Source: Burkholderia lata (lineage in GTDB: Bacteria; Pseudomonadota; Gammaproteobacteria; Burkholderiales; Burkholderiaceae). Taken from it: 64,000 nt of DNA. A program made the translations under genes and the position numbers. The stretch covers positions 3,038,001-3,102,000 of the forward strand of contig NC_007511.1 in assembly GCF_000012945.1 (NCBI RefSeq), written 5' to 3'. Under the pieces are notes generated by a model that made no database searches, had not been told where the DNA came from, and was given only the letters and a program-made list of their open reading frames with translations. Positions 59,150-64,000 of the stretch are shown in pieces. Each line of letters starts with the position of its first letter. Position 1 is the stretch's first letter.

Positions 59150-60616
59150 TCAGCGCTTGAAGTGCGGCGGCACGTTGCCGTCGACGTTGACCCACACCGA
59201 CCGCGCCTCGGTGTAGTCGTGCATCGCCTCGAAGCCCATCTCGCGGCCGTAGCCCGACTGGCCGACGCCGCCGAACGGGCTGCCCGGATTGACGCGCTTG
59301 TAGCAGTTGATCCAGCACATGCCCGCGTTGATCTGCGACGCCATCTTGTGCGCGCGCGAGAGATCCTTCGTCCAGAGACCGCTGCCCAGCCCGTATTCGG
59401 TTGCGTTCGCAATGGCCAGCGCTTCGTCGTCGCTGCCGAAGCGCAGCACCGTGACGAACGGGCCGAACACTTCTTCCTGCGCAACGCGGTCGGCCGCGCT
59501 CTTTGCTTCGATGACCGTCGGGCGCACGTAGTAGCCGTTGGCGAGCGCCGGGTCCTGCGGTGCACTGCCGCCCGTGAGCACGCGGCCACCCTGCTCGCGC
59601 GCGACGTCGACGAACGACAGCACGCGATCGAGGTGCTGCTTCGACGTCAGCGGCCCCATCTCGGTGTTCGCATCGAGCGGGTTGCCGATGCGGATCGACG
59701 ACGCGAGCGCCACGAAGCGCTCGAGGAACGCATCCGCGATGCGTTCGTGCAGCACGAGACGCGAGCCGGCGATGCACGCCTGCCCCTGGTTGTGGAAGAT
59801 CGCCCACGCGGCGCCGTTGATGGCCGCGTCGAGGTCGGCGTCGTCGAACACGATGTTGGCGCCCTTGCCGCCCAGTTCGAGCTGCACGCGCTTCAGGTTG
59901 CCCTGCGACGCTTCGACGATACGGCGGCCGGTGGCCGTCGATCCGGTGAACGCGATCTTGCCGACGCCCGGATGTTCGGCGAGCCGCTGGCCGGCCGTAT
60001 GACCGTAGCCGGGAACGATGTTGACGACACCCGCGGGGAACCCGACCTCGGCCATCAGCTCGACGATGCGCAGCGTCGACAGCGGCGTGATCTCCGACGG
60101 CTTGAGCACCACCGTGTTGCCGGCCGCGAGCGCCGGCCCCATCTTCCAGCTCGTGAACATCAGCGGAAAATTCCACGGCACGATCTGGCCGACGACGCCG
60201 ATCGGCGCGCGCTGCACATAGTTCAGGAAGCCGGTTTCGACGGGAATCACCGAGCCCTGCAGCTTGTCGGCCATGCCGCCGAAGTAGCGGAAGCAGGCGG
60301 CCGTGCGCGGCACGTCGAGCGCGCGCGAATCGCGGATCGGGTGGCCGGTGTCCAGCGATTCGAGCTGCGCCAGCTCCTCCGCATTGGCCTCGATCGCGTC
60401 GGCGAGGCGCAGCAGCAAGCGGCCGCGTTCGGCGGCCGGCAGCGCCGACCATTTGGGGAACGCGCGGGTCGCGGCTTCGACGGCCAGGTCGACGTCCGCG
60501 GCGGTGGCGGCCGCGATCTTCGTGATGACGGAGCCGTCGTGCGGGTTCAGCACGTCGATCGTGCCGCGGTCGACGGCGTCAACGAAGCGCCCGTCGATGA
60601 AGAGTTGGGTTTGCAT
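59150..60616 (-). CDS. pnpE: 4-Hydroxymuconic semialdehyde dehydrogenase (aldehyde dehydrogenase)
   Basis: 488 residues, the normal length. It has the full set of aldehyde dehydrogenase motifs: PWNFPLMFTSWKMGPALAAG, IAFTGSTATGRRI, Glu247 in VQLELGGKGANIV and catalytic Cys281 in HNQGQACIAGSRLV. The position between the hydroquinone dioxygenase subunits and maleylacetate reductase fixes the likely substrate as 4-hydroxymuconic semialdehyde, giving maleylacetate. On sequence alone it could be a betaine-aldehyde or HMSDH type. A 51-bp spacer separates it from pnpD. Confidence 0.88.
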   Translation of the reverse strand: MQTQLFIDGRFVDAVDRGTIDVLNPHDGSVITKIAAATAADVDLAVEAATRAFPKWSALPAAERGRLLLRLADAIEANAEELAQLESLDTGHPIRDSRALDVPRTAACFRYFGGMADKLQGSVIPVETGFLNYVQRAPIGVVGQIVPWNFPLMFTSWKMGPALAAGNTVVLKPSEITPLSTLRIVELMAEVGFPAGVVNIVPGYGHTAGQRLAEHPGVGKIAFTGSTATGRRIVEASQGNLKRVQLELGGKGANIVFDDADLDAAINGAAWAIFHNQGQACIAGSRLVLHERIADAFLERFVALASSIRIGNPLDANTEMGPLTSKQHLDRVLSFVDVAREQGGRVLTGGSAPQDPALANGYYVRPTVIEAKSAADRVAQEEVFGPFVTVLRFGSDDEALAIANATEYGLGSGLWTKDLSRAHKMASQINAGMCWINCYKRVNPGSPFGGVGQSGYGREMGFEAMHDYTEARSVWVNVDGNVPPHFKR

Positions 60617-60667
60617 GAATCGTCCTCGGTGTATGGCTTGAAGCGGAATCTGAAGCGGAAGCGCCGC

Positions 60668-61687
60668 TCAGAACGCGATCGGATACGGCGCAAGCTCGCC
60701 GCTCTCGTAGCGCTGCGGCAGGTTCGGTGTCGCGTTCTCCCAGACCAGCAGCATCGACCGCTTCGTGGAGTAGCCCTGATGCCGGATGTCGGCGGGCATC
60801 GCGCAGATGTCGCCGGCGCGCATCGTCACGCGTGCGCGCGGCGCGCCGGTGTTCTTGTCGCCGATGTCCCACACGATTTCGTCGGACAGTTGCAGGAACC
60901 ACTCGACGCGGTCGTTGCCATGGAACACCGGCAGGATGAATTCCTCGGTGGTCGGGCAGAACAGGCTGCGCCCGCACACCGACGTGACCGACGGATTCCA
61001 CGTCACGTCCGAGCGCGACAGGTACTTGAACAGGTTGAACGCGTGCAGTTCGCCTTCGAAGCCCGGCTCGACATGCACTTCCGGCTCGTCCTGCGCGACG
61101 TCGACGAACGCGCGGTTGACCGGCAGGTCGTCGCGCAGCGGCGAATCGCCTTCGAGGCCCGGCATGCGGCGCGTCGCGATCCGCGTGCGCTCGATCGCCG
61201 AGCCGTTGTCGCCGTGCTTGCGCCCGAACGCCGTACCGGTTTCCTCGGGCGCCGCGAACGGATCGAAGCCTTCGTTGGTCCAGTCGTGCAACATCGCCTT
61301 GAAGGTCGCCATGATCGTGGGCGTTTCGAAGGTCTCGGTGTAGTCGACCCCGGCGTCCTTCAGGATGCCGTTGAAGGTGCCCGCATACATGTCGACCTTG
61401 CCATAGTGATTGCGCGTGCCGAACACGTGATCGAAGTTCACCCAGCCGTAGAAGAAGCCCCACGCCACGTCGCGCATCATCGCGCGCAGGAAGGCGTCCG
61501 CCGGCATTGCGTGCGTGCGGGTCTGGCCTTTCGCGGGCCAGCAGATCTTCACGAAATATTCGTCGCGCTGGAATTCGAATGCGCCGAGCTGGAAGCGGCG
61601 GTAGCCGGTGACGGCATCGGCTTCGGTCGATCGCACCAGATCGGCGGCAAAGCCTGCGGAGGTATCAAGGGTGTCGAGGGTGGCCAT
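60668..61687 (-). CDS. pnpD: Hydroquinone 1,2-dioxygenase, large (beta) subunit
   Basis: 339 residues, matching the size of known large subunits (PnpD/HapD). CAGGAG lies seven bases before the ATG. A cupin-type Fe(II) site is visible in the C-terminal half: His256 and Glu262 (LPVFHGNDRVEWFLQL) and His303 (PADIRHQGYSTK). The N-terminal half has WGFFYGWVNFDHVFGTRNHY. With the small subunit it cleaves hydroquinone next to a hydroxyl to 4-hydroxymuconic semialdehyde. Family assignment rests on partner, length, cupin ligands and gene order rather than a database match. Confidence 0.82.
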   Translation of the reverse strand: MATLDTLDTSAGFAADLVRSTEADAVTGYRRFQLGAFEFQRDEYFVKICWPAKGQTRTHAMPADAFLRAMMRDVAWGFFYGWVNFDHVFGTRNHYGKVDMYAGTFNGILKDAGVDYTETFETPTIMATFKAMLHDWTNEGFDPFAAPEETGTAFGRKHGDNGSAIERTRIATRRMPGLEGDSPLRDDLPVNRAFVDVAQDEPEVHVEPGFEGELHAFNLFKYLSRSDVTWNPSVTSVCGRSLFCPTTEEFILPVFHGNDRVEWFLQLSDEIVWDIGDKNTGAPRARVTMRAGDICAMPADIRHQGYSTKRSMLLVWENATPNLPQRYESGELAPYPIAF

Positions 61688-61725
61688 AACGTGTCTCCTG
61701 GAATAGTCGAATGAGGTCGGACGAA

Positions 61726-62220
61726 TCAGTGCAGGCAGATGTCGGCCCACTTCTCCACGGACAGCTCGCCCAGGACGGTCTGCACGAGTGCGACGCCCGG
61801 CTGGCTTGCTGTGAAGCGGTACGCACAGCCGGCCGGCAGCAGCGCCTGATGGCCTTGGCGCAATACGACGTAGCCCATCTTGCGGCCGGCCGGTTGCATG
61901 CCGGCGCTCACGGTGCCGCGCGCCGACTGCGGCGGCGTATCGAGCTTGATGAACTCGATCCGGACTTCGCCATCCATCTGGATCACGAACTCGTCGTGCG
62001 AGCAGGCGAACCACGGCGACTGGCCGTCGGTCCGCAGCACTTCGATCACGTATTCGAGGTTCTTGCCGGCGACGACCTTTTCATAAGGGGCCGACTTCGA
62101 TGCGACCTCGAAGACATTCGAGAACGCGTAGTGTTGAGCGCTGCCGCTCGTGATTTCGATCTCGCCCTTCCGGTAATGGTCGAGCGAGCCAAAGACGGTG
62201 TGGAATGCCGTGTCGGTCAT
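61726..62220 (-). CDS. pnpC: Hydroquinone 1,2-dioxygenase, small (alpha) subunit
   Basis: 164 residues, as in PnpC/HapC. It starts 38 bp upstream of the large subunit, with CAGGAG before the ATG. Cupin-like strands include YVIEVLRTDGQSPWFACSHD, EFVIQMDGEVRIEFIKLD and GYVVLRQGHQALLPAGCAYR. The metal site lies in the large subunit; this one probably completes the active-site wall. It is the first gene of the operon after the LysR gene, 115 bp away. Confidence 0.82.
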   Translation of the reverse strand: MTDTAFHTVFGSLDHYRKGEIEITSGSAQHYAFSNVFEVASKSAPYEKVVAGKNLEYVIEVLRTDGQSPWFACSHDEFVIQMDGEVRIEFIKLDTPPQSARGTVSAGMQPAGRKMGYVVLRQGHQALLPAGCAYRFTASQPGVALVQTVLGELSVEKWADICLH

Positions 62221-62335
62221 TTCTGTCTCCTGAGTTGAACCGCTTGTTGGATTCAACTCTAGGGGCAAGGCACCACCGCAACAAGGCACGGGACGGCGAC
62301 TACGGCATTTGCGTTTCGCGAATAATCCGCGCGGT

Positions 62336-63265
62336 TCAGCGCACCCAGCCACGCTCCAGAAGCGGAAGGTCCCACGGCGATTCGTCGCCGATGGTTTCCG
62401 CGAGGAATTCGACCAGCGCCTTCACCTTCAGCGCCTGTCGCTGCGTTGCGGGATAAACCGCGGCAAAGCTCAGTGGCGCGAGCTGGAAGTCGGTGAGGAT
62501 AGGCACCAGCCGGCCCGCAACGAGCGCCTCGCTCGCGACGAGCGTGGGCAGGCACACGACGCCGCCGCCGGACAGCGCATACTCGCGCAGCAGGTGCACG
62601 GAGTTCGAGCGGATCATGCCCGGCAACTCCATTTCGACGACCTCGTCGCCGCGCGTCATCGTCCAGCGGTTGCGCGACGGATAGCCCGAATAAAGTGCCG
62701 TGGTGTGCTGCAGCAGGTCGCGTGGATGTTGTGGCGCACCATGCGCGTCGAGGTACGCAGGCGACGCGCAGAAGAGGCGCCTGACGGTGAACAGCCGCCG
62801 TTCGATCAGCGACTCGGAGATCGGCGGGAAGATCTGGAACGCGATGTCGAACCCTTCTTCGACAGGGTCCACGACACGGTCATTGACGATCACGTCGAGC
62901 TGAATGCCCGGGTAGCGCCGGTTGAATTCCATCAGCGGCGCGCCGAAGTGATCGAGCGCGAAACCGGGCAGCATCTGGATGCGCAGCCGCCCGGTCGGGG
63001 TCGCGCGAAGCTCGCGCATCTGGTCCGTCAGCTCGTTGACGCGCCCCACCACCTCCGCGCACTCGCGATAGAACGCTTCGCCCACTTCCGACAGGCGCAC
63101 GTGGCGCGTGCTGCGATGGAACAGCGGCGCGTTGACGAACTTCTCGAGCTGCTGGATGCGGTTCGTCACGACGGAGCTGGTCACGCCGAGCTGCCGCGCC
63201 GCCTCGGCGAAGCTGCTCGCCTCCGCCACCCTGACGAATGCCTCGATGCTCAGGAACCGGTCCAT
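62336..63265 (-). CDS. LysR-family regulator of the hydroquinone operon
   Basis: 309 residues. The HTH reads MDRFLSIEAFVRVAEASSFA and AARQLGVTSSVVTNRIQQLE, with FHRSTRHVRLSEVGEAFYRE; the effector domain begins near 90 (GRLRIQMLPGFALDHFGAPL). It is of the LTTR type with low similarity to PcaQ. It is transcribed in the same direction as, and just upstream of, pnpC, not divergent as is common for LysR. The 115-bp gap could hold a separate operon promoter. Likely effector: hydroquinone or a ring-cleavage product (inference). Confidence 0.9.
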   Translation of the reverse strand: MDRFLSIEAFVRVAEASSFAEAARQLGVTSSVVTNRIQQLEKFVNAPLFHRSTRHVRLSEVGEAFYRECAEVVGRVNELTDQMRELRATPTGRLRIQMLPGFALDHFGAPLMEFNRRYPGIQLDVIVNDRVVDPVEEGFDIAFQIFPPISESLIERRLFTVRRLFCASPAYLDAHGAPQHPRDLLQHTTALYSGYPSRNRWTMTRGDEVVEMELPGMIRSNSVHLLREYALSGGGVVCLPTLVASEALVAGRLVPILTDFQLAPLSFAAVYPATQRQALKVKALVEFLAETIGDESPWDLPLLERGWVR

Positions 63266-63411
63266 ACCGCGCCCTTTTTCGACAGCGAAACCGGCAGTCT
63301 ACCCGTGCGGGTAACGGGCTGTGTCATGCGGGAGGCGTCACTCTGTCACCCAATCGATGTCAATCGCCGGCGGCACCCGCTCCCGAATGCACCGCCGTGC
63401 CCGCGCGGACG

Positions 63412-64000
63412 TTACCGCGATTGCTCACCCGCCGCCAGTTCCGGTTGCACGGCCGCCACGCGACGCTGCAGCACGGCCGGCGCGGTTTCCTTCAGCAGCA
63501 AGCTGACCACGATGCCCAGCACGACCGAGCACATCGGCAGCCACAGAATGTTCTGGATGCCAAAGTGTGCGGCGACGTAGCCGCCCATCGCCGGCGCGAT
63601 GCCGCCGCCGAAGATTTCGCCGACACCGACCACCACGCCGATCGACGTCGACACGAGCCCGACGGGCGCGGCCTCGGTCGCCACCGGGCCGGACAGCAGC
63701 GACACCAGCCCGAGCGTGAAGAACGACGCGACGAACAGGACCCCGAACAGCACGACCGGCTGCGGGCCGAGGCCGCGGAAGATATAGAGCATCACGGCCG
63801 TTCCCGCGAAGCCGACGATGCTCGCGAGGCGGCGGCCGACCAGGTCGGACAGGCCCGGCAACCCGAACTGCCCGAGAAAACCGCCGAAGCCGATCGCCGA
63901 CACGACGAGGCCCATCTTCTGCGTGCCGAGCGCCAGGTAGTCGGTCAGGTACAGCGGCAGCAGCGCGCCGAGCACGAATACGCCGGTCATCGCGCAGCAC
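63412..64000 (-). CDS. MFS transporter, C-terminal half (runs off the right edge)
   Basis: The last 195 codons of a leftward gene whose start lies beyond 64000. There are six membrane segments, including LVVSAIGFGGFLGQFGLPGL and then SDLVGRRLASIVGFAG, the A-like loop motif D-x-x-G-R-R of aromatic-acid or tartrate MFS carriers. The tail is Arg-rich. It lies 146 bp upstream of the LysR gene on the same strand and probably imports the aromatic substrate of the hydroquinone operon (inference). Confidence 0.85.
   Translation of the reverse strand, partial: CCAMTGVFVLGALLPLYLTDYLALGTQKMGLVVSAIGFGGFLGQFGLPGLSDLVGRRLASIVGFAGTAVMLYIFRGLGPQPVVLFGVLFVASFFTLGLVSLLSGPVATEAAPVGLVSTSIGVVVGVGEIFGGGIAPAMGGYVAAHFGIQNILWLPMCSVVLGIVVSLLLKETAPAVLQRRVAAVQPELAAGEQSR

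Noticed and set aside
60668..61687. Large cupin read as homogentisate dioxygenase
   Set aside because: Length (339), the small cupin partner and the following aldehyde dehydrogenase/maleylacetate reductase fit hydroquinone dioxygenase much better.
1..64000. CRISPR arrays, tRNA or rRNA genes, insertion sequences
   Set aside because: No regularly spaced repeats, cloverleaf-like segments with CCA ends, rRNA signatures or transposase motifs were found by reading.

Overview
The window is 64 kb of high-GC DNA with strong GC3 bias. Gene content and style (several LysR, AraC and MerR regulators, an OmpC-type porin, BON/CsbD stress proteins, DUF2946/TonB-receptor clusters, a 340-residue DUF1338 enzyme) point to Burkholderia, most likely the B. 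cepacia complex. The accessory, catabolic character suggests a secondary replicon, but that is inference. No rRNA, tRNA, CRISPR array or intact insertion sequence was seen.

Layout. 0-1.7 kb: end of an amino-acid uptake/oxidation unit (LivK-type binding protein, FAD oxidase). 2-6.4 kb: a stress-envelope cluster of small proteins (two CsbD, BON, GlsB/YeaQ, a 27-residue membrane peptide, a proline-rich peptide, a Met-rich periplasmic protein) beside a triple-PAS LuxR regulator. 6.7-10.7 kb: a DKNYY-repeat protein flanked by a relic of the DUF1338 gene, the intact DUF1338 2-oxoadipate decarboxylase-type gene, and a divergent LysR gene. 10.8-14.6 kb: OB-fold and ankyrin periplasmic proteins and a GapN-like aldehyde dehydrogenase. 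14.6-19.2 kb: a creatinase-like M24 protein with an altered metal site, an MHS-family transporter, a LysR regulator and a LysE exporter. 19.8-21 kb: three small unknown proteins. 21-30 kb: a metal-handling region in which two DUF2946-type proteins, a PepSY membrane protein and two TonB receptors converge on a CopC / outer-membrane barrel / DUF2946 unit.

30-37 kb: an old-yellow-enzyme gene divergent from a MerR gene with a 19-bp-spacer promoter, a secreted protein, a large lipoprotein and a CHASE-type NarL/LuxR two-component pair. 37.6-41.2 kb: a uronate module (uronate dehydrogenase, LacI regulator, hexuronate-type MFS transporter) tied together by GGAAAACGTTTTCC-type operators. 41.4-43.4 kb: alkylation repair (Ada-AlkA fusion overlapping Ogt). 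43.4-47.7 kb: AraC regulator, PanB, Lrp/AsnC regulator and GlmS with duplicated Lrp-like sites. 47.7-52.6 kb: a gene-poor, visibly less GC-rich island with nested inverted repeats, a TPR protein, two decayed AraC C-termini and small unknown genes. 52.9-57 kb: a MipA/OmpV - response regulator - histidine kinase operon and a porin.

57.2-64 kb: a hydroquinone ring-cleavage operon, read leftwards: LysR, two-subunit hydroquinone 1,2-dioxygenase, 4-hydroxymuconic semialdehyde dehydrogenase, maleylacetate reductase, then a 47-codon remnant that looks like the N-terminus of a hydroxyquinol 1,2-dioxygenase, a YciI-like protein and a small Rieske protein. An MFS transporter runs off the right edge. Together these would convert hydroquinone to 3-oxoadipate, while the parallel hydroxyquinol entry seems to have been lost.
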